From Mycobacterium sp. 852014-50255_SCH5639931 (GTDB lineage: Bacteria; Actinomycetota; Actinomycetes; Mycobacteriales; Mycobacteriaceae), in contig NZ_LZSV01000011.1 in assembly GCF_001665605.1 (NCBI RefSeq), positions 310,001 to 374,000 on the forward strand: a DNA stretch of 64,000 bases, given 5' to 3'. Position 1 is the first letter of the stretch. Each line of letters begins with the position of its first letter. Positions 16,700 to 24,977 of the stretch are shown one piece after another. Position numbers and translations under genes: made by a program. The notes beneath the pieces were generated by a model. It had not been told where the DNA came from. It did not search any database and saw nothing but the letters and a program-made list of their open reading frames with translations.

Positions 16700-17743
16700 T
16701 CAGGGCTGGACGAGGATACGGATGGGGTTGCCTTGTTGACGTTCGAGCATCTCGATGCCGTGCGCCACGTCTTCCAGGGCGACGATCTCGCTGATCGACC
16801 GTGAAAGGTCAAGGCGCCCAGCCGAAACCAGCTTCGCGAGGGTCTCGATGTCGACGTTCTGATAGCCCAGGTGGCCGAGCACCTGCTTGCGGGTCAAACC
16901 GAACAGGGAGGTGGGCCCGATGGTCGGCGCCTGCGCGCTCATGCCGACGCCCACCAGGCGGCCGCCCGGGGTGAGGCAATCGAGCCCCTGCTCGAACGTC
17001 GCCTTCAGCCCGACGGCGTCGAAGGCCACATCCAGCAGCCGGCCGCCGGTAACCTCGGCGATCTTGTCCCTGAGCCCGTCGTCGCGGGAGTCGAACGCGT
17101 AGTCCGCGCCCACGGCCAGGGCACGCTCCAGGACCGCGGGGTTGACGTCGACGGCGACGATCGGCACGGCGCCGACCAACCGCGCCAGCTGGACGATGTG
17201 GGTGCCGAGGCCGCCGACGCCCCACACGCCGACCGACTCGCCGACCGCCACCTTTCCGGTCCGGACGACCGCGCCGAACGGTGTGGACACCGCGTCGGCC
17301 AGGATCGCGGCCTGCTCCAGCGGAACGTTGTCCGGTACCCGGGTCAGGCCCGCCGCCTGCGCCAGGGTGTACTCGGCCCACGCTCCGTCGTAAGCGAACG
17401 CCATCAATTGGATCCGCAGGCAATTCACCACATCGCCGCGCCTGCAGTTCGCGCATTTCTGGCAGGGCCGGCCGGCGGCAACCACAACGCGGTCGCCCTC
17501 GGCCCAGCCGGTCACCTCGGGGCCCAGCTTCGCGATGGTGCCCGACGCTTCGTGGCCCTGGATCACCACGGGGCGCTGCGCCGGGAAGGTGCCGTTGATA
17601 AGGCTCAGGTCGGAATGGCAGATGCCGCAGAAGGCGACCTTGACCAGGACTTCACCGGGACCGGGCTCCGGTATTGGAACGTCTTCGAGCGCAACCCTTT
17701 TGGTGTCCGCGTAGAAGCGCTCGGCGCGCATCGTCGTCGTCAT
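16700..17743 (-). CDS. Zinc-dependent alcohol dehydrogenase
   Basis: 347 residues, MDR family. Catalytic zinc ligands: Cys in FCGICHSD and His-Glu in IQGHEASG. The structural zinc lobe is intact with CQKCANCRRGDVVNC. The NAD-binding Rossmann motif is VWGVGGLGTHIVQLA (about residues 172-186). It oxidises an alcohol with NAD(P); the substrate is unknown. It begins four bases after the Mop-domain gene, so the two share an operon, an odd pairing because this enzyme needs zinc, not molybdenum. Confidence 0.88.
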   Translation of the reverse strand: MTTTMRAERFYADTKRVALEDVPIPEPGPGEVLVKVAFCGICHSDLSLINGTFPAQRPVVIQGHEASGTIAKLGPEVTGWAEGDRVVVAAGRPCQKCANCRRGDVVNCLRIQLMAFAYDGAWAEYTLAQAAGLTRVPDNVPLEQAAILADAVSTPFGAVVRTGKVAVGESVGVWGVGGLGTHIVQLARLVGAVPIVAVDVNPAVLERALAVGADYAFDSRDDGLRDKIAEVTGGRLLDVAFDAVGLKATFEQGLDCLTPGGRLVGVGMSAQAPTIGPTSLFGLTRKQVLGHLGYQNVDIETLAKLVSAGRLDLSRSISEIVALEDVAHGIEMLERQQGNPIRILVQP

Positions 17744-17747
17744 GGGG

Positions 17748-17960
17748 TTAGTCGACGCCGATGGTGACTTCCGTGGACTTGATGAACACGGTTGCGGGCT
17801 GCCCGACCTTCAGGCCGAGATCGGTCGCGGCGTCCTTGGTGACGGAGGAGGTGACGACCTGGTCGCCGCCGTCGAGCTTCACCTTCACGATTGCCATCAC
17901 GGTCCCGAGATCGACCTCGGTGATGGTTCCTTTGAGCTGGTTTCGGGTTGATAGCCGCAT
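17748..17960 (-). CDS. Mop/TOBE domain molybdate-binding protein
   Basis: 70 residues, one complete Mop (TOBE) domain: STRNQLKGTITEVDLGTVMAIVKV, VTSSVTKDAATDLGLKVGQ and FIKSTEVTIG. Stand-alone Mop proteins (molbindins) bind molybdate or tungstate as oligomers. Directly upstream of, and four bases from, the zinc alcohol dehydrogenase. No molybdenum transporter or cofactor gene is in the window. Confidence 0.88.
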   Translation of the reverse strand: MRLSTRNQLKGTITEVDLGTVMAIVKVKLDGGDQVVTSSVTKDAATDLGLKVGQPATVFIKSTEVTIGVD

Positions 17961-18016
17961 CGCGAGGTCCTCCGTCTGGGTTAGGCGTCTGCGGTTGACC
18001 CTAGCCCGGTGACGAT

Positions 18017-18035
18017 GCAGGCCGGAACGGCCTGC
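18017..18035 (-). terminator. Hairpin GCAGGCCG-GAA-CGGCCTGC after TetR gene
   Basis: Perfect 8-bp stem with a 3-base loop, 22 bases downstream of the TetR stop codon and upstream of the Mop gene. It has no U-tract, as is common for mycobacterial terminators. It should separate the TetR transcript from the Mop-dehydrogenase operon; an operator role for the latter is a weaker alternative. Confidence 0.55.
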
Positions 18036-18056
18036 GGTGGAGGCGGGCGATTCAGG

Positions 18057-18668
18057 TCAGTGTCGCGGGCCGAGCAGGGCTATGGAGGCGTCGACGGCCG
18101 GCTCGACGATTTCCCGCACCGGCTTTCCGTCCTCGACGGCAAGGGCGGTGAGTTCGCGCAAACCGCCCAGCAAGATGACCGCCAGCGCCGCGGTCAGCGG
18201 GGGCAGCTCGGCCCGCTGGAACCCGGGGCTGGCGCTGAGGTCGATCAGCAGGCTGGACAGCAGCTGTAGCCCGCGGCGCTGCACCGGGCGGGCGGCGGCA
18301 CCGAGCGACGGAAGCTCCCGGATCCAGCTCAGCGTGATGGCCGGCCGGGACTCGATGTAGCCGACGTATGCCTCGACGGCCTGACGAATCTGCTGATGCC
18401 AATCGGCCTCGGGGTCGACCGCTGCCGCGATGAACGCGCCGAGCTTTTCGTTGTCGGACCCGAGCAACTCCAGGAAGCACTCTTCCTTGCTCGCGAACTG
18501 GTCGTAGAAGGTGCGCTTGGATGTCCGGGCGTGACGAACGACGTCGGCGACGGTGCTGGCGCGGTAGCCGCGCTCGGCGATCGAGGTGGCGAGGCCGTCG
18601 AGCAACCGGAGCCGGAACGGGTCGCCGAGAACCGCTTCGTCAGCCGTTGCTGTCGCCGCTGATGTCAC
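18057..18668 (-). CDS. TetR family regulator, Rv0135c orthologue
   Basis: 203 residues from a GTG at 18668, set by AAAGGGG eight bases upstream and by the orthologue length of about 201. HTH at about residues 38-60 (STVADVVRHARTSKRTFYDQFASKEE). Divergent from cyp138 as in M. tuberculosis. The 130-bp gap contains two perfect or near-perfect TGGTAC-N6-GTACCA sites, likely its operators, so it probably represses both itself and the P450. Confidence 0.87.
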   Translation of the reverse strand: MTSAATATADEAVLGDPFRLRLLDGLATSIAERGYRASTVADVVRHARTSKRTFYDQFASKEECFLELLGSDNEKLGAFIAAAVDPEADWHQQIRQAVEAYVGYIESRPAITLSWIRELPSLGAAARPVQRRGLQLLSSLLIDLSASPGFQRAELPPLTAALAVILLGGLRELTALAVEDGKPVREIVEPAVDASIALLGPRH

Positions 18669-18710
18669 CGCCGGCACCCCTTTCGGTCGGTACGGCACCC
18701 TTGTCAGGTC

Positions 18711-18761
18711 TGGTACCACAGAGTACCGTATGTTCGAAAGCATTGGTACACCGCGGTACCA
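18711..18761. promoter_or_regulatory. Twin TGGTAC-N6-GTACCA operators
   Basis: Site 1 at 18711-18728 (TGGTAC-CACAGA-GTACCG) and site 2 at 18744-18761 (TGGTAC-ACCGCG-GTACCA), exactly 33 bp apart. A weaker relative, CGGTACGGCACC, is at 18688-18699. The spacers differ while the arms are kept, as expected of a protein-binding site. Placed between the TetR gene and cyp138. Confidence 0.75.
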
Positions 18762-18798
18762 CCCCGATGCTCGGGGCAGATACGGGGAGCAGTCCGCT

Positions 18799-20124
18799 AT
18801 GAGTGAAGTAGTCACCGCCTCGCCGGCCACCACCGCCCTCAGGTCGCCTCCCGCAACCCGGCTGCCGAAGCTGTTGCAGGGGCTGGGTTTTGCCGTATCA
18901 CGGCGGGGGATGATTCAACGGCTGGCTCGTCGGCACGGCGATGCCTTCACCCTGAACCTGCCCATCTACGGCCGGGTCGTGGTGGTCGCCGACCCGCAGC
19001 TGGCCAAGCAGATCTTCACCACCAGCCCTGACGAGCTCGGCAACATCCAGCCCAACCTGAGCCGGCTGTTCGGCTCCGGCTCCGTCTTCGCGCTCGACGG
19101 GGAGGACCACCGCCGGCGACGGCGGTTGCTCGCGCCGCCGTTTCACGGCAAGAGCATGAAGAAGTACGAGGCGATCATCGAAGAAGAGACCTTGCGCGAG
19201 ACCGCCGGCTGGCCGGAGGGTGAGGCCTTCCCGACGCTGCCGTCGATGATGCGTATCACGCTCAACGCCATCCTGCGCGCCGTCTTCGGGGCCGAAGGCG
19301 CCGAACTCGACGAGCTGCGCCGGCTCATCCCGCCGTGGGTCACGCTGGGCTCACGGATGGCGACAATGCCGAAACCGCAACGCAATTACGGGCGCTTCAC
19401 CCCGTGGGGGCGGCTCGACGAGTGGCGCCGCCAGTACGACACCATCATCGACAGGCTGATCGAGATCGAGCGGGCCGATCCCAACTTCGACGAGCGCTCC
19501 GACGTGCTCGCACTGATGCTGCGCAGCACCTACGACGACGGTTCGGCGATGTCGCGCAAGGACATTGGCGACGAGCTGCTCACGCTGCTGGCCGCCGGCC
19601 ACGAAACGACCGCCTCCACGCTGGGCTGGGCGTTCGAACGGCTGACGCGGCATCCGGATGTGTTGGCCGCCCTGGTCGAGGAGGCCGACAATGGCGGCCA
19701 GGAGCTGCGACAGGCGACCATCCTGGAAGTCCAGCGGGCCCGGACGGTCATCGATTTCGCGGCCCGGCGCGTCTACCCGCCGCGTTATCAACTCGGGGAG
19801 TGGGTCATTCCCCGCGGCGAATCAATCCTGGTGAGCATCGCGCGGATTCACGAAAATCCCGACGTGTTCCCGAATCCGGAGCGCTTCGACCCGCAACGGT
19901 ACGTCGGGACCAAGCCGTCGGCGTTCGCGTGGATCCCGTTCGGCGGCGGCACCCGCCGCTGCGTGGGGGCAGCGTTCGCCAACATGGAGATGGACGTCGT
20001 GCTGCGAACGGTGTTGCGCCACTTCACCCTTGAGACCACGACGGCGCCGGGGGAGCGGTGGCACGGCCGGGGCGTTGCCTACACGCCGAAGGATGGCGGC
20101 CGGGTCGTCGTGCACCGGCGCTGA
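18799..20124 (+). CDS. cyp138: Cytochrome P450 CYP138, Rv0136 orthologue
   Basis: 441 residues, the same length as M. tuberculosis CYP138. I-helix oxygen-activation motif AGHETTAS (about residues 264-271), K-helix ExxR (EVQR) and heme-binding FGGGTRRCVGAAFA with the thiolate Cys388. A cytosolic monooxygenase fed by ferredoxin; substrate unknown. The ATG is preferred over an upstream in-frame start since it leaves the operator region free. Divergent from its probable TetR repressor. Confidence 0.92.
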   Translation: MSEVVTASPATTALRSPPATRLPKLLQGLGFAVSRRGMIQRLARRHGDAFTLNLPIYGRVVVVADPQLAKQIFTTSPDELGNIQPNLSRLFGSGSVFALDGEDHRRRRRLLAPPFHGKSMKKYEAIIEEETLRETAGWPEGEAFPTLPSMMRITLNAILRAVFGAEGAELDELRRLIPPWVTLGSRMATMPKPQRNYGRFTPWGRLDEWRRQYDTIIDRLIEIERADPNFDERSDVLALMLRSTYDDGSAMSRKDIGDELLTLLAAGHETTASTLGWAFERLTRHPDVLAALVEEADNGGQELRQATILEVQRARTVIDFAARRVYPPRYQLGEWVIPRGESILVSIARIHENPDVFPNPERFDPQRYVGTKPSAFAWIPFGGGTRRCVGAAFANMEMDVVLRTVLRHFTLETTTAPGERWHGRGVAYTPKDGGRVVVHRR

Positions 20125-20135
20125 GCCGGAGCTGC

Positions 20136-20648
20136 CTACTGGTCCGCGGTGGCCCGCCGCGGCAGTTTCCAGCCCGGGCGGATGTAGTGACAGGTGTACC
20201 CGTTCGGGTAGTGCTGCAGGTAGTCCTGATGCTCGGGCTCGGCTTCCCAGAAGTCTCCGGCGGGGCTGACCTCGGTCACCACCTTGCCGGGCCATAACCC
20301 GGACGCCTCGACATCGGCGATGGTGTCAAGCGCGATCCGCTTCTGCTCCTCATCGAGGTAGAAGATGGCCGACCGGTAACTGGGCCCACGGTCGTTGCCC
20401 TGGCGGTCTTTCGTTGTCGGATCGTGGATCTGGAAGAAGAACTCCAGCATGGTGCGGTAGTCGGTGACGGCCGGGTCGTAGACGATCTCGATGGCCTCGG
20501 CGTGCGTGCCGTGATTGCGGTAGGTCGCATTCGGGACGTCGCCGCCGGTGTAACCGACCCGGGTCGAAACCACACCCGGCTGCTTGCGGATGAGTTCTTG
20601 CATCCCCCAGAAACAGCCGCCGGCCAGGATCGCTTTTTGGGTTGCCAT
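20136..20648 (-). CDS. msrA: Peptide methionine sulfoxide reductase MsrA, Rv0137c orthologue
   Basis: 170 residues. Catalytic Cys12 in AGGCFWGMQ, the substrate motif [21 protein letters not shown] and the [10 protein letters not shown] segment near the C-terminus with the resolving cysteine. It reduces methionine-S-sulfoxide in proteins using a thioredoxin-type donor. Upstream GAGGACGAGC-type ribosome site. Divergent from the Rv0138-like gene, as in M. tuberculosis. Confidence 0.93.
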   Translation of the reverse strand: MATQKAILAGGCFWGMQELIRKQPGVVSTRVGYTGGDVPNATYRNHGTHAEAIEIVYDPAVTDYRTMLEFFFQIHDPTTKDRQGNDRGPSYRSAIFYLDEEQKRIALDTIADVEASGLWPGKVVTEVSPAGDFWEAEPEHQDYLQHYPNGYTCHYIRPGWKLPRRATADQ

Positions 20649-20720
20649 TGCTCGTCCTCCTCACGGGCCACGATGCCGCCCAGGCTACACTCCGCCGATG
20701 AGCTGCAACGGTGCCGCGAA

Positions 20721-21227
20721 GTGACTCCCCGTTCGTTCTCCCGCACCGAACTGGCCGCAGCTTTCGAGAGGTTCGAGGAGACGGTGGCCCGGGCCGCCGA
20801 GACGCGCGACTGGGACGCCTGGGTCGAGCAGTACACGCCCGACGTCGAGTACGTCGAGCATGCGGCGGGCACGATGCGCGGCCGCGACGAGGTGCGCGAG
20901 TGGATCAAGCAAACGATGACGACCTTCCCCGGCAGCCACATGGTCGCGTTCCCCACGCTGTGGTCGGTGATCGACGAGCCCACCGGGCGGGTCATCCTCG
21001 AACTGGACAACCCGATGCGCGACCCTGGCGACGGCAGCGTCATCAGCGCTACCAACATCACGATCATCACGTACGCCGGTGACGGCCAGTGGAGCCGTGA
21101 AGAAGACATCTACAACCCGCTGCGTTTCCTCAAGGCCGGGATGAAGTGGTGTCGCAAGGCCCAGGCGCTGGGCACGCTCGACGAAGACGCCGAGAGATGG
21201 ATGCAGCAATACGGAGGATCTCAGTGA
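20721..21227 (+). CDS. SnoaL-like protein, Rv0138 orthologue
   Basis: 168 residues from GTG at 20721, matching the M. tuberculosis length. NTF2/SnoaL fold: RDWDAWVEQYTPDVEYVEHAAGTMRGRDEVREWI then WSREEDIYNP near the end. Such domains act as cyclases, hydratases or isomerases, or only bind small molecules; no catalytic residue can be named. Its stop overlaps the next start (GTGA), so it is coupled to the epimerase-like gene. Confidence 0.85.
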   Translation: MTPRSFSRTELAAAFERFEETVARAAETRDWDAWVEQYTPDVEYVEHAAGTMRGRDEVREWIKQTMTTFPGSHMVAFPTLWSVIDEPTGRVILELDNPMRDPGDGSVISATNITIITYAGDGQWSREEDIYNPLRFLKAGMKWCRKAQALGTLDEDAERWMQQYGGSQ

Positions 21228-22249
21228 GCACCAAACCCAAATTGGTCATCGGCGCCAACGGCTTTCTGGGTTCGCACGTCACCCGCCAACTCGTCGCGGA
21301 CGGCTTCCAGGTCCGGGCGATGGTGCGCCCGAATGCCAACACCCGCTCCATCGATGACCTCGAGCTCACCCGTTTTCATGGCGACGTTTTCGATGACGCC
21401 ACGTTGCGCGAGGCGATGGACGGTGTCGACGACGTCTACTACTGCGTGGTGGACACCCGCGCATGGTTGCGTGACCCCGCGCCGCTGTTTCGCACCAACG
21501 TCGACGGCCTGCGCAACGTTCTCGATATCGCCGTCAGCCAACCCGACCTGCGCAGGTTCATCTTCACGAGCACCTACGCGACGGTGGGCCGGCGGCACGG
21601 CCACGTGGCGACCGAAGACGACGTGATCAGCCCGCGGGGACAGACCCCGTACGTCCAGTCGCGGGTGCAGGCCGAAGAACTGGTGATGCGGTACGTGGCC
21701 GAGGCGGGGTTGCCCGCCATCGCGATGTGCGTGTCGACGACCTACGGCGGCGGTGACTGGGGCGGCACGCCACACGGTGCCTTCATCGCCGGCGCCGTCT
21801 TCGGCAAGCTGCCCTTCGGAATGAACGGCATCCAGCTGGAAGTCGTCGGCGTCGACGATGCCGCGCGGGCCATGATCCTGGCCGCCGAGCGCGGCCGCAT
21901 CGGTGAGCGATACCTGGTCTCCGAGCGGATGATCGCGTTGAACGACGTCGTACGCATCGCGGCCGACGAGGCCGGGGTGCCGGCGCCGCAACGCTCGATT
22001 TCGGTCCCGATGCTGTACGCCCTTTCCGCGCTGGGCAGCCTGAAGGCCCGGCTCACCGGCAAGGACTCCGAACTCAGCCTCGCGTCGGTGCGCATGATGC
22101 GCGCCGAGGCCAACGTGGACAGCGGCAAGGCCAAGCGCGAATTGGGTTGGGAGCCGCGCCCGGTCGAGGAGTCGATCCGCGAGGCCGCCCGGTTCTGGGC
22201 CGCGATGCGCAATCCGCGAAAGACCAGCCCGGCCGCACAGTCCGAATAG
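21224..22249 (+). CDS. NAD-dependent epimerase/dehydratase family protein, Rv0139 orthologue
   Basis: 341 residues, extended SDR. The nucleotide loop is LVIGANGFLGSHVTRQL at the very N-terminus; the Ser is in FTSTYATVG. The active-site segment reads PYVQSRVQAEELV, so the usual YxxxK lysine is Arg here, which could mean altered or lost catalysis. C-terminal ELGWEPRPVEESIREAARF is typical of the family. The GTG start overlaps the SnoaL-like gene. Possible substrates are steroid-like or sugar alcohols; unresolved. Confidence 0.85.
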   Translation: MSTKPKLVIGANGFLGSHVTRQLVADGFQVRAMVRPNANTRSIDDLELTRFHGDVFDDATLREAMDGVDDVYYCVVDTRAWLRDPAPLFRTNVDGLRNVLDIAVSQPDLRRFIFTSTYATVGRRHGHVATEDDVISPRGQTPYVQSRVQAEELVMRYVAEAGLPAIAMCVSTTYGGGDWGGTPHGAFIAGAVFGKLPFGMNGIQLEVVGVDDAARAMILAAERGRIGERYLVSERMIALNDVVRIAADEAGVPAPQRSISVPMLYALSALGSLKARLTGKDSELSLASVRMMRAEANVDSGKAKRELGWEPRPVEESIREAARFWAAMRNPRKTSPAAQSE

Positions 22250-22260
22250 GCGCCCGGCCC

Positions 22261-23085
22261 GTGGACCGAATACGCGTCGATCTCGAGGGGCCGCCGCAGA
22301 CGATGCTGGCGACGCTGTATGCAAAGGCGATCGACGCTGACCTGCCGAACCCGATTCTGGGCGACCGTTATGCCAAGGAGGTCGTCGAGCGGATCGAGTA
22401 CGACTGGACGAAGACCACTATCACCGCCCGCAATTCATCGTCGGTGACGACTCGCGCCGCGCACTTCGACATGTGGGCTCGCCAATTTCTCGACGCGCAT
22501 CCGAGCGCCGTTGTCCTGCACTTGGGCGGCGGACTGGACGGCCGATATTTCAGGCTCCAGCCGAGCCCGCTGGTGGAGTGGTACGACGTCGACTACCCCG
22601 ACGTCGCCGAACTGCGCACCCGGCTCTACCCCGCTGCCCCGCACTGCCACGTCGTCGCTGCGTCGGTAACCGATCCGGCCTGGCTGGCGGAGATACCCGA
22701 CGACCGGCCCGCGCTGATGCTCGCCGAAGGCCTGACCATGTATCTGCGCGAACAGGACGGCATAGCGCTGCTGCAACGGGTCGTCGATCGCTTCGAACAC
22801 GGCGAGCTGCAATTCGACGCGTTCAACCGGACGGGTATCAAGTCGCAATGGATGAACCCGGTGGTGCGCCGGTCCGGATCGAAGTTGAGCTGGGGCATCG
22901 ACGGGCCGGACGAGATCCTCCAGGCGGTGCACGGCACTCGACTACTTTCCTGGGTGCGGTGGTTCGAATCCGAGACCTTCGAGCGACTTCCGCGGGTCTA
23001 CCACGTGCTGGGCCGGGCCATGTCCTTGGTTCCGGCCATGGCCAATATGTCCCAATATCACCGCTACGCATTCGGGCCGCCCTGA
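22261..23085 (+). CDS. Class I SAM-dependent methyltransferase, LCM/TcmP-like
   Basis: 274 residues from a GTG. Leucine carboxyl methyltransferase-type fold: VVLHLGGGLDGRYFRL is the SAM-binding motif I, WYDVDYPDVAELR is motif II, and LMLAEGLTMYL is the post-motif. Related to O-methyltransferases of the TcmP group rather than to the three Rv0145-type proteins further right. Located 11 bases after the epimerase-like gene, so in the same operon; not present at this spot in M. tuberculosis. Confidence 0.82.
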   Translation: MDRIRVDLEGPPQTMLATLYAKAIDADLPNPILGDRYAKEVVERIEYDWTKTTITARNSSSVTTRAAHFDMWARQFLDAHPSAVVLHLGGGLDGRYFRLQPSPLVEWYDVDYPDVAELRTRLYPAAPHCHVVAASVTDPAWLAEIPDDRPALMLAEGLTMYLREQDGIALLQRVVDRFEHGELQFDAFNRTGIKSQWMNPVVRRSGSKLSWGIDGPDEILQAVHGTRLLSWVRWFESETFERLPRVYHVLGRAMSLVPAMANMSQYHRYAFGPP

Positions 23086-23144
23086 TCGGGAAGTGTCGGG
23101 CGCCGGCTCGTGTTGAATCCTTTATCGGCGTCTAGGAGGAGACC

Positions 23145-23525
23145 ATGAGCCATCCCGAAATCAAAGAACCCAGTGCCGGCCACCCGATCACCATCGAGCC
23201 GACGAAGGGGCGGGTACAGGTGCGCGTCAACGGCGAGGTGGTCGCCGACACGGCGGCCGCGCTCGAATTGCGTGAAGCCACTTTGCCTGCGGTGCAATAC
23301 ATTCCGATGAGCGACGTGGTGCAGGACCGGCTGATCCGCACGGACACCAGCACGTATTGTCCCTTCAAGGGCGAGGCCAGCTATTACAGCGTGACCACCT
23401 CGGCCGGTGACACCGTGGAGGACGTGATCTGGACCTACGAGCAGCCCTATCCGGCGGTCGCGGCGATCGCCGGGCATGTCGCGTTCTACCCGAACAAGGC
23501 CGAAATCAGCGTTTCTGCGTCCTAG
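23145..23525 (+). CDS. DUF427 family protein, Rv0140 orthologue
   Basis: 126 residues, one DUF427 domain: VRVNGEVVADTAAALELREA, YIPMSDV, and the conserved STYCPFKGEASYYSV followed by WTYEQPYPAV and FYPNKAEI. Function is unknown; the domain is a small beta barrel. AGGAGGAG precedes the ATG. It overlaps the convergent Rv0141c-like gene by four bases. Confidence 0.88.
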   Translation: MSHPEIKEPSAGHPITIEPTKGRVQVRVNGEVVADTAAALELREATLPAVQYIPMSDVVQDRLIRTDTSTYCPFKGEASYYSVTTSAGDTVEDVIWTYEQPYPAVAAIAGHVAFYPNKAEISVSAS

Positions 23526-23917
23526 AAGATCCACCCCGGCAGCGCGGCCTCATGGGCCCGGGTGTCGCTGTACATCCGCATCGAGACGATCAAGCCGTCG
23601 CGGGTGTCGAAGATGCAGACGAATGGGCTGTCGTATTCGACGCCGCCGGTGGTGGTGCCGCTGGCGTGCGCCTCGACCACCACGGTCTCGCCCTCGTTCA
23701 CACACCGCACCAGGTCGATGGTCAGCTCGAGGTCCCGTTTGCGCCGCTCGATGGCTTGCCGGAACGCTTCCTTGTCGCACGAAGCCCGCGTGACGAGCGA
23801 CCAGTAGGTGAAGTCGTCGCTGAGCAGTGAAAAACCCTCGTCGAGGTCGCCCCCGTCGCTCGTACTTTGCAGGAACATCCAAGCCAGTTCGCCCTGCGGG
23901 TCATCGAACGGCGTCAT
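23522..23917 (-). CDS. SnoaL-like protein, Rv0141c orthologue
   Basis: 131 residues from ATG at 23917 (a GTG eight codons upstream would give 139). NTF2-like fold: LDEGFSLLSDDFTYWSLVTRASCDKEAFRQAIERRKRDLELTID and a C-terminal FDTRDGLIVSMRMYSDT. Probably a small-molecule-binding or isomerase-type protein; no defined activity. Convergent with Rv0140 and divergent from the glycosylase-like gene, the same layout as in M. tuberculosis. Confidence 0.8.
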   Translation of the reverse strand: MTPFDDPQGELAWMFLQSTSDGGDLDEGFSLLSDDFTYWSLVTRASCDKEAFRQAIERRKRDLELTIDLVRCVNEGETVVVEAHASGTTTGGVEYDSPFVCIFDTRDGLIVSMRMYSDTRAHEAALPGWIF

Positions 23918-23971
23918 CACACCGCAATATTGACTTGGCACATCGTTAACGGTCAATCGGAGATTTGGTCG

Positions 23972-24883
23972 GTGGAAAGCGCGCGCACTGTCACGTTCCC
24001 CGGGGCGGTCAGCTTCGGGCACACGTTGGCGCCCCTTCGCCGAGGTCGCGGGGATCCGTGTTTTCAGGCTTCCGGTGACGGCACGATCTGGCGGACCAGC
24101 CTGCTGCCGACCGGACCCGTCGCCGCGCGGATCGGCCGGGTGGCCGCGAACGCCGCGCACTGTGTGGCGTGGGGTAGCGGCGCACCGGAGTTCGTCGAAC
24201 GGTTGCCCGCGCTGCTCGGCCACGAGGACGACGCTTCCGATTTCGTGCCCCGGGACCCGATAGTTGCCGCCGCGCAGCGGCGGGTGCCGCACTTGCGGCT
24301 CGGCCGTACAGGCCTGGTGCTGGAGGCGCTGATCCCCGCGATCATCGAGCAGCGGGTGCCCGGCGCCGATGCGTTTCGGTCGTGGCGCCTGCTGGTGTCC
24401 AAGTACGGGTCGCCGGCGCCGGGGCCGGCGCCGGCGCGACTGCGGGTGCCGCCGTCGGCCGACGAGTGGCGGCACATCCCCTCGTGGGAGTTCCATCGAG
24501 CCAACGTCGACCCGGGACGTGCGCGGACCGTGGTGACCTGTGCGCGACGGGCCGCCGCGCTGGAACGGCTGGCGTCCCGTCCGCCCGCGCAGGCGCGCGA
24601 GGCGATGATGTCGTTGCCGGGGGTGGGGGAGTGGACCGCCGCGGAGACCGCGCAACGGGCGTTCGGTGACGCGGACGCGCTCTCGGTCGGCGACTATCAC
24701 ATCCCGAAGATGATCGGCTGGACGCTGGCGGGCCGCCCGGTCGACGACGCGGGCATGCTCGAGCTGCTTGAGCCGATGCGACCACACCGCTACCGAGTGG
24801 TCCGGTTGCTCGAGGCCAGCGGGCTGGCATACGAACCGCGGCGCGGCGCCCGGCTACCGGTGCAGCACATCAGCGACCTCTAA
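23972..24883 (+). CDS. HhH-GPD DNA glycosylase-like protein, Rv0142 orthologue
   Basis: 303 residues from GTG at 23972. An N-terminal beta region is followed by an HhH-GPD base-excision domain: ALIPAIIEQRVPGADAF, the helix-hairpin-helix MSLPGVGEWTAAETAQRAFGD and the catalytic-Asp segment SVGDYHIPK. This is the AlkA/3-methyladenine glycosylase II fold, removing alkylated bases. A second 3-methyladenine glycosylase of the unrelated Tag type is at 46293. Confidence 0.87.
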   Translation: MESARTVTFPGAVSFGHTLAPLRRGRGDPCFQASGDGTIWRTSLLPTGPVAARIGRVAANAAHCVAWGSGAPEFVERLPALLGHEDDASDFVPRDPIVAAAQRRVPHLRLGRTGLVLEALIPAIIEQRVPGADAFRSWRLLVSKYGSPAPGPAPARLRVPPSADEWRHIPSWEFHRANVDPGRARTVVTCARRAAALERLASRPPAQAREAMMSLPGVGEWTAAETAQRAFGDADALSVGDYHIPKMIGWTLAGRPVDDAGMLELLEPMRPHRYRVVRLLEASGLAYEPRRGARLPVQHISDL

Positions 24884-24910
24884 ACGTGGTCATGGCCTCG
24901 TTGGCGCCGC

Positions 24911-24935
24911 GTTTTCGGCAACGGTCACGGGGTAA
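24911..24935 (+). promoter_or_regulatory. Candidate SigF promoter for dps
   Basis: GTTT (24911-24914), 15 bases, GGGTAA (24930-24935), matching the mycobacterial SigF pattern GTTT-N15-17-GGGTA. It lies 42 bases before the dps ATG. In M. smegmatis dps is known to be read by the stress sigma factors SigF and SigH. Confidence 0.6.
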
Positions 24936-24977
24936 CCAACGTCAAAGACGTGACCGTGTGCGAAACGGAGGAAATCG

